Below the pieces are notes generated by a model, which was not told where the DNA came from, did not search any database, and worked only from the letters and a program-made list of their open reading frames with translations. The translations under genes were made by a program, and so were the position numbers. From an uncultured Brevundimonas sp. (lineage in GTDB: Bacteria; Pseudomonadota; Alphaproteobacteria; Caulobacterales; Caulobacteraceae), in the NCBI GenBank assembly GCA_946885435.1, contig CAMPGL010000013.1:1-23618 (forward strand): a stretch of 23,618 bases of DNA. The letters are read 5' to 3'. Positions 15,523 to 22,536 of this stretch are shown in pieces. The stretch's first letter is position 1. Each line of letters begins with the position of its first letter.

Positions 15523-16413
15523 ATGACCATTTCCATCAACGCATCCGCCGAGCGTCCGGCCCGGACCTCCGGCGGCATCCTGATGCTTCTGGTTTCGCTC
15601 GCGCTCATGCTGGGCGGCGCTGCGGCTCTCGTGCTCGGCATTGAAGGGACGCTGATTCCCGCCGCTGTGGCCGCTGGAATCTTCGCTTCGGTCCTGGGCC
15701 TGATCCTGCTGTGCGGGCTTTATTCGCTGCAGCCCAACGAGGCGATGGCGATCCTCCTGTTCGGCGACTATCGCGGCACGGACCGCAAGGCGGGCCTGCG
15801 CTGGGTGTTGCCCTGGTACAGCCGCAAGAAGGTGTCGATGCGCGTGCGCAACGTCACCTCGGACAAGCTGAAGGTGAACGACAAGCGCGGTAATCCGATC
15901 GAGATCGCCGCCAACGTGGTCTGGCGCGTGTCCGATTCGGCCCAGGCGCTGTTCGACGTCGACGACTTCGCCGCCTTTGTGAACATCCAGATCGACACCG
16001 CGCTGCGCGACATCACCAGCCAGTACGCCTACGACCACGGCGAGGAGCATGAGCCGACGCTGCGAGCCGACGCCGAACTCGTGGCCGAGAAACTACGTGA
16101 CGAACTGCACGCTCGTGTGCGGGTGGCCGGCGTCGTTGTCGACGAGGCCCGGCTGGCCCACCTGGCCTATGCGCCCGAAATCGCCAGCGCCATGCTCCGG
16201 CGCCAGCAGGCCGAAGCCGTCCTGTCGGCCCGCCGCCTGATCGTCCAGGGCGCCGTTGGCATGGTCGAGACCGCGCTGGCCGACCTGGGAGAACGCGGCG
16301 TGGTCGAGCTCGACGAGGAGCGCAAGGCGGCCATGGTGTCCAACCTGCTGGTCGTGCTCTGCGCCGAGCGGGAAGCGCAGCCCGTCGTGAACGCCGGCAC
16401 GCTCTATAGCTGA
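15523..16413 (+). CDS. SPFH/band 7 domain membrane protein
   Basis: The 296-residue protein has two N-terminal transmembrane helices (about 18-40 and 44-67). These are followed by the SPFH/prohibitin-like domain starting at [20 protein letters not shown] (69-88), with GLRWVLPWY and a long helical region (about 180-240) ending in [19 protein letters not shown] proteins form membrane scaffolds or microdomains and often partner with proteases. ATG 15523 follows GAGGGG. The stop is 4 nt before a ribbon-helix-helix gene, so the two are one operon. A palindrome overlaps the predicted promoter. The product resembles the stand-alone band 7 family rather than HflK/HflC or full-length flotillin; its exact partner is unknown. 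Confidence 0.85.
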   Translation: MTISINASAERPARTSGGILMLLVSLALMLGGAAALVLGIEGTLIPAAVAAGIFASVLGLILLCGLYSLQPNEAMAILLFGDYRGTDRKAGLRWVLPWYSRKKVSMRVRNVTSDKLKVNDKRGNPIEIAANVVWRVSDSAQALFDVDDFAAFVNIQIDTALRDITSQYAYDHGEEHEPTLRADAELVAEKLRDELHARVRVAGVVVDEARLAHLAYAPEIASAMLRRQQAEAVLSARRLIVQGAVGMVETALADLGERGVVELDEERKAAMVSNLLVVLCAEREAQPVVNAGTLYS

Positions 16414-16417
16414 TCCG

Positions 16418-16591
16418 ATGCCGGACAAGGCCAAGCCGGCGAACGTCCGCAAGGCGTTCCTGTTGAGGATCAATCCGCAGGTTATGGCGGCCGTGGAGCG
16501 TCTCGCGGCCGCCGAACTGCGCAGCGTCAACGCCCAGCTCGAGGTACTGGTGCGCGAGGCGCTGGCCGCCCGCCACAAGCGCGAGGTTTGA
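16418..16591 (+). CDS. Arc-like ribbon-helix-helix protein, 57 residues
   Basis: This small gene starts with ATG 16418, 4 nt after the SPFH stop, and ends with TGA at 16589-16591. The product has a basic start (MPDKAKPANVRKAF), the strand segment KAFLLRINPQVMAAVERLAA (12-31), and a second helix LRSVNAQLEVLVREALAARH. This matches the Arc/HicB-type ribbon-helix-helix fold, which binds DNA as a dimer. Codon use is strongly G/C-ending. It may autoregulate the operon through the palindrome upstream of the SPFH gene. No toxin gene is adjacent, so an antitoxin role is not supported by context. Confidence 0.8.
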   Translation: MPDKAKPANVRKAFLLRINPQVMAAVERLAAAELRSVNAQLEVLVREALAARHKREV

Positions 16592-16606
16592 TCCGTATCA
16601 AACCTT
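16583..16606 (+). repeat. Inverted repeat over the end of the RHH gene
   Basis: AGGTTTGAT-CCGT-ATCAAACCT has perfect 9-nt arms (10 with a G-U pair) and contains the stop codon of the RHH gene. The tail is not T-rich, so it is either a weak terminator, an mRNA-stabilising 3' hairpin, or a second TGAT/ATCA-type protein site. Confidence 0.55.
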
Positions 16607-16733
16607 GATCGGGTCCCCTTGCGCGTCTCAACGGCCGGGCGCAAATCACAGCGTGGCCGTAACGCCGGTTCGCATCCTCCTTGGCGATTCGCGCGTTAGG
16701 CGGGCAGGAACCAACTGACGGACGTTTCGCCAC

Positions 16734-17972
16734 ATGACCGACGCCTGGGATCAGGAACAGCGATGGGTGTTCACGCTCGAGGAGCGGATCGCCGACACGC
16801 TGCGCAGGCTTGAACGGAACGGCGACGACGGTCGGCCACGGCTGGTCGACACCACCATGCAGTACGCGCCGGTCAGCGGCGGCGTTAAGCGCTACCTCCA
16901 CGCCAAGCGGGCTTGGCTGAACCGGAACCGGCCCGGCGTGAAGCATACGCTGGTGGTGCCCGGCCCCCGGACGCGGGCGCGGCCAGAGGCGACGGTCACG
17001 CTCGCGGCGGCCAAAATCCCCTTCACGACGGGCTATCGCTGGCCGATGAGCCGCCGGAAGTGGGCGACCTGGCTGCAGTCGCTAAATCCCTCGGTGATCG
17101 AGGCCGGCGACCCGTACGGCCCTGGCACCGCGGCGATCGACGCGGGTCAGGCGATCGGGGTGCCGGTGATCGGCTTCTGCCACTCCGACCCGGCGCATCT
17201 CGCCGCGCTTCACTGGGGCGAGTGGGCCCGAAAGCCGATCGAGAAGAAGTGGGCGGAGATCTTCAGCCAGTTCGACCGGGTGGTGGCGCCGAGCCGCTTC
17301 ATCGCCGGGCGTCTGAGGGACGCGGGCGTGACGCGAATCGTCGAGCGGCCCCTGGGCGTCGACGTCGAGACCTTCCACCCCGACCGCGCCGATCGCGGCG
17401 CGGTTCGCGCCGAACTCGGGGTGGGCGCGGACGAGCGGCTCCTGGTCTTCGCCGGACGGGCGGCGAAGGAAAAGAACGTCGATGTTCTCATCTCAGCGGC
17501 CCAGGCGCTTGGTCGCCCCTACCGGCTCGTGCTGATCGGCGCGGGGGAGGGGCTGCCGGTCGAGGGCAATGTGATCTCCCTTCCCTTCGAGCGGGATAGC
17601 CTGAAGGTCGCCCGCATCATCGCCTCCTGTGACGCCTTCGTGCACGCCAACGAAAAGGAGCCCTTCGGCCTCGTGGCGCTGGAGGCCATGGCCTGCGGAC
17701 TGCCGGTCGTGGCCCCGCCGACCGGCGGCGTCAGCGAGACGGTCGATGAGTCCGTCGGCCAGCGCGCCGTCTCCCTGGCGACCCGCGACTATGCCGAAGC
17801 CATCGAGGCGCTGTTCGCGCGCGACGTCGGCGTCTTGGGCGATGCGGCCCGGACCCGGGCGGCGAATCTCTACTCCTGGAACCGCGTCTTCGAGGACCTC
17901 TGCATGCTCTATGCCGATGTCAGCGGTCGGCGGGAGTTCGTTGAGCCGCAGGACCTCTACGCTCTGCACTAG
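16734..17972 (+). CDS. GT4-family glycosyltransferase
   Basis: The 412-residue GT-B enzyme has an N-terminal acceptor half with YAPVSGGVKRYL (44-55), whose glycine-rich loop is typical of GT4. The C-terminal donor half has FAGRAAKEKN (239-248), with R242 and K247 to bind the nucleotide-sugar phosphates, and the E-X7-E motif KEPFGLVALEA (E309, E317). It should be a retaining, cytoplasmic or membrane-associated transferase using a nucleotide sugar. Sugar and acceptor cannot be read from sequence; lipid, polysaccharide or glycan targets are all possible, and no sugar-biosynthesis genes are nearby. The Shine-Dalgarno before ATG 16734 is weak. It stands alone between the RHH gene and a small membrane protein. 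Confidence 0.88.
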   Translation: MTDAWDQEQRWVFTLEERIADTLRRLERNGDDGRPRLVDTTMQYAPVSGGVKRYLHAKRAWLNRNRPGVKHTLVVPGPRTRARPEATVTLAAAKIPFTTGYRWPMSRRKWATWLQSLNPSVIEAGDPYGPGTAAIDAGQAIGVPVIGFCHSDPAHLAALHWGEWARKPIEKKWAEIFSQFDRVVAPSRFIAGRLRDAGVTRIVERPLGVDVETFHPDRADRGAVRAELGVGADERLLVFAGRAAKEKNVDVLISAAQALGRPYRLVLIGAGEGLPVEGNVISLPFERDSLKVARIIASCDAFVHANEKEPFGLVALEAMACGLPVVAPPTGGVSETVDESVGQRAVSLATRDYAEAIEALFARDVGVLGDAARTRAANLYSWNRVFEDLCMLYADVSGRREFVEPQDLYALH

Positions 17973-17973
17973 G

Positions 17974-17994
17974 GCCGGGAACCGGCGGCCTTTT
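17974..17994 (+). terminator. Possible terminator after the glycosyltransferase
   Basis: GCCGG-GAA-CCGGC is a short 5-bp stem directly after the stop codon, followed by GGCC and TTTT. The stem is short, so confidence is modest. Confidence 0.4.
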
Positions 17995-18050
17995 CGGCGG
18001 TTGCGGTCTGGGGCCGGCGAGGCGCCGCCCAACGAGTTGAGGACATTACG

Positions 18051-18233
18051 ATGAGACTGATTCTGGCTCTGTTGACCCTGGGCGCCGGCTGGATGCTGCT
18101 GACCCGCGGCGCCCCCGGAGGCCAGGGCCCGATCCTGCTGGCCGGGCCGGAGGAGGACGGTGAGCCGGAGTCCTGGCTGGCGGCGGAGACCCAGGCCTAT
18201 CGCGCCCAGGCCGAGAGCGGGGCCGGTCTCTGA
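18051..18233 (+). CDS. Small single-helix membrane or secreted protein
   Basis: The 60-residue product has a hydrophobic N-terminal helix (MRLILALLTLGAGWMLL) followed by a Gly/Pro linker and an acidic, Ala-rich tail. ATG 18051 has GAGG upstream at a useful spacing. It could be a membrane-anchored protein or a secreted one with a signal peptide lacking a clear cleavage site. It lies between the glycosyltransferase and the coiled-coil hypothetical gene, all on the plus strand. The family is unknown to me. Confidence 0.6.
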   Translation: MRLILALLTLGAGWMLLTRGAPGGQGPILLAGPEEDGEPESWLAAETQAYRAQAESGAGL

Positions 18234-18268
18234 CCGGAACCTGAGCTGCACCGCGCCGTTCGCTGCAG

Positions 18269-18790
18269 ATGGCGCGCCGCCCCAAGGTCTTCTGCTGGTC
18301 GGACGGTCTGCGGACCTTCACCGTCGCCACGCCGTCGCGTGCGAAAGCGCTGGAGGCATGGGGCGTGGAGCGCGACCTGTTCAAGAACGGCGGCGCGCGC
18401 GAGGTCGAGGGCGGGCTCGATTACGAGGCCGCGCTGGACCAGCCGGGCAAGGTCCTCGAGCGGCGGCTCGAGGTCGAGGTCGCTCCCACCGCGCCCCGTA
18501 CGAAGTCCGCGGCCAAGCGTGGCAAGCCACAGGCGAAGGCGGTGGTGCGCCCGTCACCCTCCGGGCCAAGCCGAGCCGATCTGGCCCGAGTGGCGCGGTT
18601 GGAGAAGGCCTTGGCCGCATTCGACAAGCGTCAGGCGCACGAAGCCCGGGCCGCCGAAGCCCGCGTGGGGGAGGCGGAGCAGGCCCTGGACGCCGCGCGG
18701 AGCGCGGAGCGTCGGCTCAGGACTGAGCGGCGCCGCGCGCGTGCGGAACTTGAGGCCGAACTCGACGAGGCGCGGGCGTCGGTCCGCTGA
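18269..18790 (+). CDS. Conserved-looking hypothetical coiled-coil protein
   Basis: The 173-residue soluble protein opens with a compact domain, MARRPKVFCWSDGLRTFTVA and then a helix AKALEAWGVERDLF. A basic, Pro/Ser/Lys-rich linker (about 72-100) follows, and then a long charged helix (about 102-172) rich in Ala, Arg and Glu, predicted to be a coiled coil. The N-terminal part resembles proteins sometimes labelled TolA-like in Caulobacterales annotations, but there is no TolA domain or membrane anchor here. No strong Shine-Dalgarno is visible. The function is unknown. Confidence 0.7.
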   Translation: MARRPKVFCWSDGLRTFTVATPSRAKALEAWGVERDLFKNGGAREVEGGLDYEAALDQPGKVLERRLEVEVAPTAPRTKSAAKRGKPQAKAVVRPSPSGPSRADLARVARLEKALAAFDKRQAHEARAAEARVGEAEQALDAARSAERRLRTERRRARAELEAELDEARASVR

Positions 18791-18808
18791 GCCCGCGCGG
18801 CCCCAGCA

Positions 18809-18846
18809 CGACAGAGCGACACCGCGACAGAGCGACAGAGCGACAG
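18809..18846. repeat. 8-bp tandem repeat
   Basis: CGACAGAG, CGACACCG, CGACAGAG, CGACAGAG, CGACAG: nearly five copies of an 8-bp unit, one of them degenerate. They lie in the gap after the coiled-coil hypothetical gene. The remaining sequence to about 19006 shows no credible gene. Confidence 0.75.
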
Positions 18847-19006
18847 GTCGGTGTCCGCGACCCGGGCTCCCACCATCGAGAACGGGGTCCGGGTGTGGCC
18901 ATCGGCGCGGAGTGTAAGGCTGGCCGCCGACAGAGAGCGCAAACAACGCTGCGGCGGGCGCAAGTCGCTGACGCTGCGCTGAAATTAGTACGGAACTAGG
19001 GGAGCT

Positions 19007-19024
19007 TTCCGGCCAAGGCCGGAA
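19007..19024. repeat. Perfect GC inverted repeat
   Basis: TTCCGGCC-AA-GGCCGGAA has perfect 8-nt arms. It lies downstream of tRNA-Asp on the minus strand, just beyond the tRNA terminator, and past the coiled-coil gene on the plus strand. It may be a second, weak terminator for either. Confidence 0.5.
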
Positions 19025-19062
19025 TTGAAAGCGCCACTCCCTCGAATTCGAAGGAGTGGCGC
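19021..19062 (-). terminator. Terminator of tRNA-Asp, sharing the tRNA 3' end
   Basis: Minus-strand arms are GCGCCACTCC (19062-19053) and GGAGTGGCGC (19040-19031), a perfect 10-bp stem that continues inward through the EcoRI-like palindrome. It is followed by TTTCAATT. The 5' arm includes the last two acceptor-stem bases, the discriminator and CCA of tRNA-Asp. Confidence 0.7.
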
Positions 19063-19133
19063 GAGTGACGGGGCTCGAACCCGCGACCTCCGGCGTGACA
19101 GGCCGGCACTCTAACCAACTGAGCTACACCCGC
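19057..19133 (-). tRNA. tRNA-Asp (anticodon GTC)
   Basis: The minus strand folds as a complete cloverleaf. Acceptor GCGGGTG pairs with CACTCGC (one G-U), and the D-arm is GCTCAGTTGGTTAGAGT. The anticodon stem CCGGC/GCCGG has loop CTGTCAC and anticodon GTC, and the T-loop is TTCGAGC. G is the discriminator, and CCA is encoded (19059-19057). Confidence 0.97.
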
Positions 19134-19239
19134 GTACGTCCCTCGCCAGGCGGGCCCGGCGAGGGGCGTCTGATAGGTCCCGAGCGACGGGGCGTCAAGC
19201 GGGTGCTGAGGGATTTTCCCGGACGTCGTGCGGAGGGCG

Positions 19240-20784
19240 TCATTCGCCTCCCGCCGGGCCGCCCGGCAAGGCGTAGCGCACCCCTTCGCCGGGCCCGAGC
19301 GGGAGGTCCAGCGCCACCCAGCCGGCGGTCATGGCCAGGCCGGCCGCCAGGAAGGTGAGCGAGTAGGGGAGCATGGTCGCCATCAGGCTGCCGAGACCGA
19401 AGCCGGCGATCCATCGCTGGCAGAACGTCAGGACAAGCGGGAAATAGACCATCAGGGGCGTCATGATGTTCGTGGTCGAATCGCCCATCCGGTAGGCGGC
19501 CGTCGTCATCTCTGGCGAGATGCCGAGCAACATCAGCATCGGAACGAGGATGGGGGCGAGCGCCGCCCACTTGGCCGAGGCCGACCCGATCACCAGGTTG
19601 ATGGCGGCCGCAAGCAGCACGATCCCGGCCAGAAGGCCGTAGGCGGGCAGGCCGGAGTCGCGCAACGCCTCCGCGCCGTTGATCGCCATGATGCCGCCGA
19701 GGTTGGACCAGTTGAACATGGCCACGAAGTGCGCGGCCACGAAGGCCAAGACGATGTAGGGCCCCATGTCCGCCATGGCCTGACTGGTCATCCGAACCAC
19801 GTCCCGGTGACTGTGGATGGTCCGCGCGGCGACGCCGTAGAAGACGCCCGTCAGCAGGAAGAGGACGAAAAAGCCGGCCACCAGCGACTGGTAGAAGGGT
19901 GTCATCCGCTCCTCCGGGAGGGCCGCGGCGGCGTCATAGAAGGGGGCGTTGGGCCCGATGGTCAGCCAGACCCAGAGGCCGATCACCAGGACCGCGGCCA
20001 CCCCTGCCCAGAGCAGGCCCCGCCGCTCCGCGGCCGACAGATCACCCGAGGAAAGGTCAATCGGTGCGCCGCCCGTGGGCTCCCACTTGCCCAGGCGGGG
20101 CTCGACGATCTTGTCGGTGACCCACCAACCCAGCGGCGTGAAGACAAAGGCCATGGCGGCAATGAACCACCAATTGCCGGCGATGTTCATGGTCCAGCTC
20201 GGATCTATGAGGCGGGCCGCGGGCTCCGTGATGCCGAGGAGCAGAGCGTCGAGGTGGCCCGGGAAGATGTTGGCGGAAAAGCCGCCAGACACCCCGGCGA
20301 AGGCGGCGGCGATGCCCGCGACCGGATGCCGTCCGGCCGCGGCGTAGAGGGCGCCGGCCAGCGGGATCAGGACGACATAGGCGGCGTCCGCCGCATGGTT
20401 CGCCACGATGGCGACGAAGATGACGATCGGCGACAGCAGCCGGACCGGCGCTCCCTTGACCGCCAGTCGCATCGCCGCGCTGAACAGGCCCGACCGCTCC
20501 GCCACGCCTGCGCCGAGCATCACGAGCAGGACGTACCCGAGGGGGGCAAAGCTCGTCAGGGTGCGCGGCATCTCGAGGAAAAGGCGCTGGAGGTTTTCTG
20601 GAGCCAGCAGGCTGACCGCGGTCATGGTCGATCCGTCGACCGGGTTCACGGCGGAGAGACTCTGGCCGGCGGCCCATACGCTGACCGCGACGAGGGCGGC
20701 GATGAACCAGACGAAAATGAAGACGGGATCAGGCAATTTGTTGCCGACCTTCTCCACGATCGAAAGCAAGCCGCCGCGCCTCAT
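19240..20784 (-). CDS. AbgT-family transporter
   Basis: The 514-residue polytopic inner-membrane protein has about 11-13 hydrophobic helices. It opens with the family start VEKVGNKLPDPVFIFVWF. Signature regions are ANHAADAAYVVLIPLAG (128-144) and GSASAKWAALAPILVP (400-415), followed by LMLLGISPE and GDSTTNIMTP. AbgT proteins are known to move p-aminobenzoyl-glutamate; relatives YdaH and MtrF have been reported to export sulfonamides and p-aminobenzoate. The direction and substrate here are not decided by sequence. The frame extends to ATG 20823, but ATG 20784 has GGAGAG seven bases upstream and begins at the family N-terminus. It is divergent from the FAD oxidoreductase gene; no peptidase partner (abgA/abgB) is seen. 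Confidence 0.92.
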   Translation of the reverse strand: MRRGGLLSIVEKVGNKLPDPVFIFVWFIAALVAVSVWAAGQSLSAVNPVDGSTMTAVSLLAPENLQRLFLEMPRTLTSFAPLGYVLLVMLGAGVAERSGLFSAAMRLAVKGAPVRLLSPIVIFVAIVANHAADAAYVVLIPLAGALYAAAGRHPVAGIAAAFAGVSGGFSANIFPGHLDALLLGITEPAARLIDPSWTMNIAGNWWFIAAMAFVFTPLGWWVTDKIVEPRLGKWEPTGGAPIDLSSGDLSAAERRGLLWAGVAAVLVIGLWVWLTIGPNAPFYDAAAALPEERMTPFYQSLVAGFFVLFLLTGVFYGVAARTIHSHRDVVRMTSQAMADMGPYIVLAFVAAHFVAMFNWSNLGGIMAINGAEALRDSGLPAYGLLAGIVLLAAAINLVIGSASAKWAALAPILVPMLMLLGISPEMTTAAYRMGDSTTNIMTPLMVYFPLVLTFCQRWIAGFGLGSLMATMLPYSLTFLAAGLAMTAGWVALDLPLGPGEGVRYALPGGPAGGE

Positions 20785-20934
20785 TCTGTCTCTCCGTAAT
20801 GTCGGGAAACCAACCTTAACCATTGGCGCTCGCCGCCGCCAAGCGGGGTGACCGCGTTATGTGGACGGTCCGGGCGGCCGAGGCTGGACCCCGGCCCGGC
20901 GGCGTGGCTCTCTGCCCCCGAGGTGGAGGGGTCG

Positions 20935-22038
20935 ATGCCGCACATCAGTCGCCGTCGTTGGCTGGCGGGAGCCGGCGCGTCTCTAGGCGGGGCGTGGGCG
21001 TCCGGTTGCGCCACCCTGGCGGCGCCTCCATCCACGGGCGGCGGCGCCTGTCTGCCCCGTGTCAATGTCGACCCGTCACGTCTGATCCGCGCCGTGGCCG
21101 GGCTGCGGCCCTATCGAGCCGAGGGGTTCGTGGTCCGCGAGGAGGCGCTGGGCGCCACGCGGCTGGTTCACAACTATGGGCATGGCGGGTCGGGGATCAC
21201 GCTGAGCTGGGGCACGTCCATGCTCGCGGCCGAGCTCGGCCTGCGGGGGCATTCCGGTCCGGTGGCGGTCCTGGGGGCCGGTGTCGTCGGCCTGAGCACG
21301 GCGCGGCTGGTCCAGGAGGCCGGCTTTCCGGTGACGATCTACGCCGCGGCCCTGCCGCCGGATACGACCTCGAACGTCGCGGGCGGGCAGTTTCATCCCT
21401 TCGGCCATTTCCGCGAGGACCGGGTGACGCCGGCTTGGCGCGAGCAGTTCCGCAGGGCGCTCGATTACAGCTGGCGGCGTTTCCAGATCATGGTCGGCGA
21501 CGAGTACGGCGTGCGCTGGCTGCCGACCTATTCGGAAAGCGACGAGGTCGAGGCCCGGGTAATCCCCGCCTTCCCGCCGATCAACCGGTTCATGGCGCGG
21601 GACGAGCATCCGTTCCCGGTGGAGAACCTGATCCGGTATGACACCCTGTACGTCGAAACCGGGCGGTACCTGCGCCAGATGCTGCGCGACGTCCGGGTCC
21701 ACGGCGGGGAGATCGAGGTCCGACGGCTGGCCGACCGGGAGGCGATCGCGGCCCTGCCGGAGAGGCTCGTGTTCAACTGCACTGGCCTGGGCTCGCGCGA
21801 GCTGTTCGGGGACGAGGCCCTCACGCCGATCCGAGGCCAGCTGGCCGTCCTGCTCCCGCAGCCGGAGATCCAGTACGCCCTGACCTTGCGGGCCGGCTAC
21901 ATGTTCCCGCGGCCGGACGGCATCCTGCTGGGCGGCACCTTCGAACGGGGAGAGTGGAACGCCGAGCCCCAGCCTGAGGACATCGCCCGCATCCTGGCTT
22001 CTCACGCGGAGCTGTTCGCCGGGTGGCGGTGCGCCTGA
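20935..22038 (+). CDS. Tat-signal FAD oxidoreductase, DAO-like, apparently permuted
   Basis: The 367-residue protein starts with a twin-arginine leader (SRRRWLAGAG, R6-R8) and a lipobox-like ASGC (C25), so it is probably exported folded and perhaps lipid-anchored. GLRPYR (56-61) and HNYGHGGSGITLSW (79-92) follow, which in D-amino-acid oxidases form the C-terminal FAD-binding end. Only then comes the Rossmann motif VLGAGVVGLSTARL (112-125), then FNCTGLGSRELFGD (280-293), and finally FPRPDGILLGGTFERGEWN (324-342). The order looks circularly permuted relative to canonical DAO. The reaction is probably FAD-dependent oxidation of an amine or amino acid; the substrate is unknown. ATG 20935, preceded by GGAGGGG, begins the Tat leader; the frame is open back to 20848. 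Confidence 0.85.
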   Translation: MPHISRRRWLAGAGASLGGAWASGCATLAAPPSTGGGACLPRVNVDPSRLIRAVAGLRPYRAEGFVVREEALGATRLVHNYGHGGSGITLSWGTSMLAAELGLRGHSGPVAVLGAGVVGLSTARLVQEAGFPVTIYAAALPPDTTSNVAGGQFHPFGHFREDRVTPAWREQFRRALDYSWRRFQIMVGDEYGVRWLPTYSESDEVEARVIPAFPPINRFMARDEHPFPVENLIRYDTLYVETGRYLRQMLRDVRVHGGEIEVRRLADREAIAALPERLVFNCTGLGSRELFGDEALTPIRGQLAVLLPQPEIQYALTLRAGYMFPRPDGILLGGTFERGEWNAEPQPEDIARILASHAELFAGWRCA

Positions 22039-22055
22039 CCCCCCAAGCGGGGGTT
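22038..22055 (+). terminator. Weak terminator after the FAD oxidoreductase
   Basis: CCCCC-AAGC-GGGGG followed by TTCAGTTCT, directly after the stop codon. The stem is 5 bp of pure G-C. It would separate this gene from the nuo operon. Confidence 0.45.
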
Positions 22056-22101
22056 CAGTTCTGCGAGCGATTCTCAGCTATTCCCGTGCCCGCCGGAACG
22101 T

Positions 22102-22130
22102 TTGAATCCGCCCGGCCTTCGGTCTAGAAG
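22102..22130 (+). promoter_or_regulatory. Candidate nuo operon promoter
   Basis: TTGAAT (22102-22107), a 17-nt spacer, TAGAAG (22125-22130). Transcription would start near 22137, about 20 nt before nuoA. Match to consensus is moderate. Confidence 0.35.
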
Positions 22131-22158
22131 CCGCCGAGTCAGAACAGACCTCCCGGAC

Positions 22159-22536
22159 ATGACCGACTTCCTGCTGGAATATCTCCCGATCGTGATCTTC
22201 ATGGGCATAGCCGCCGCGCTGGGCCTGGGGTTCATCCTCGCCGCCTTCGTGCTGGCGCCCAAGAATCCCGACGTGGAGAAGCTGTCGGCCTATGAGTGCG
22301 GCTTCAACGCCTTCGACGACGCGCGGATGAAGTTCGACGTCCGGTTCTACCTGGTGTCGATCCTGTTCATCATCTTCGACCTGGAAGTGGCCTTCCTCTT
22401 CCCTTGGGCCGTGTCGCTGATGGATCTGCCCCGCGGCGAGACGATCTTCGCCTTCTGGTCGATGATGATCTTCCTCGGCATCCTGACCGTCGGCTTCCTC
22501 TACGAGTGGAAGAAGGGAGCCCTGGAATGGGAATAG
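22159..22536 (+). CDS. nuoA: NADH-quinone oxidoreductase subunit A
   Basis: The 125-residue membrane subunit of complex I has three transmembrane helices (about 8-32, 62-84 and 94-114). The family loop [14 protein letters not shown] lies between helices 1 and 2, and [11 protein letters not shown] in helix 2 carries the conserved acidic pair. It is part of the membrane arm near the quinone site. ATG 22159 gives the usual family length and start; the in-frame upstream region to 22102 is rejected. Its 3' end overlaps nuoB by 10 nt, as expected for a tightly coupled nuo operon. Confidence 0.96.
   Translation: MTDFLLEYLPIVIFMGIAAALGLGFILAAFVLAPKNPDVEKLSAYECGFNAFDDARMKFDVRFYLVSILFIIFDLEVAFLFPWAVSLMDLPRGETIFAFWSMMIFLGILTVGFLYEWKKGALEWE

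Noticed and set aside
16418..16591. RHH protein as the antitoxin of a toxin-antitoxin pair
   Set aside because: Its neighbours are an SPFH protein and a glycosyltransferase; no small toxin ORF is adjacent.
19056..19358. Plus-strand ORF beginning MARVTGLEPATSG
   Set aside because: It reads through the reverse complement of tRNA-Asp, a well-known false ORF.
19228..20799. 523-residue open frame antisense to the AbgT transporter
   Set aside because: Low-complexity Gly/Arg/Asp product opposite a clear 12-helix transporter; a shadow frame.
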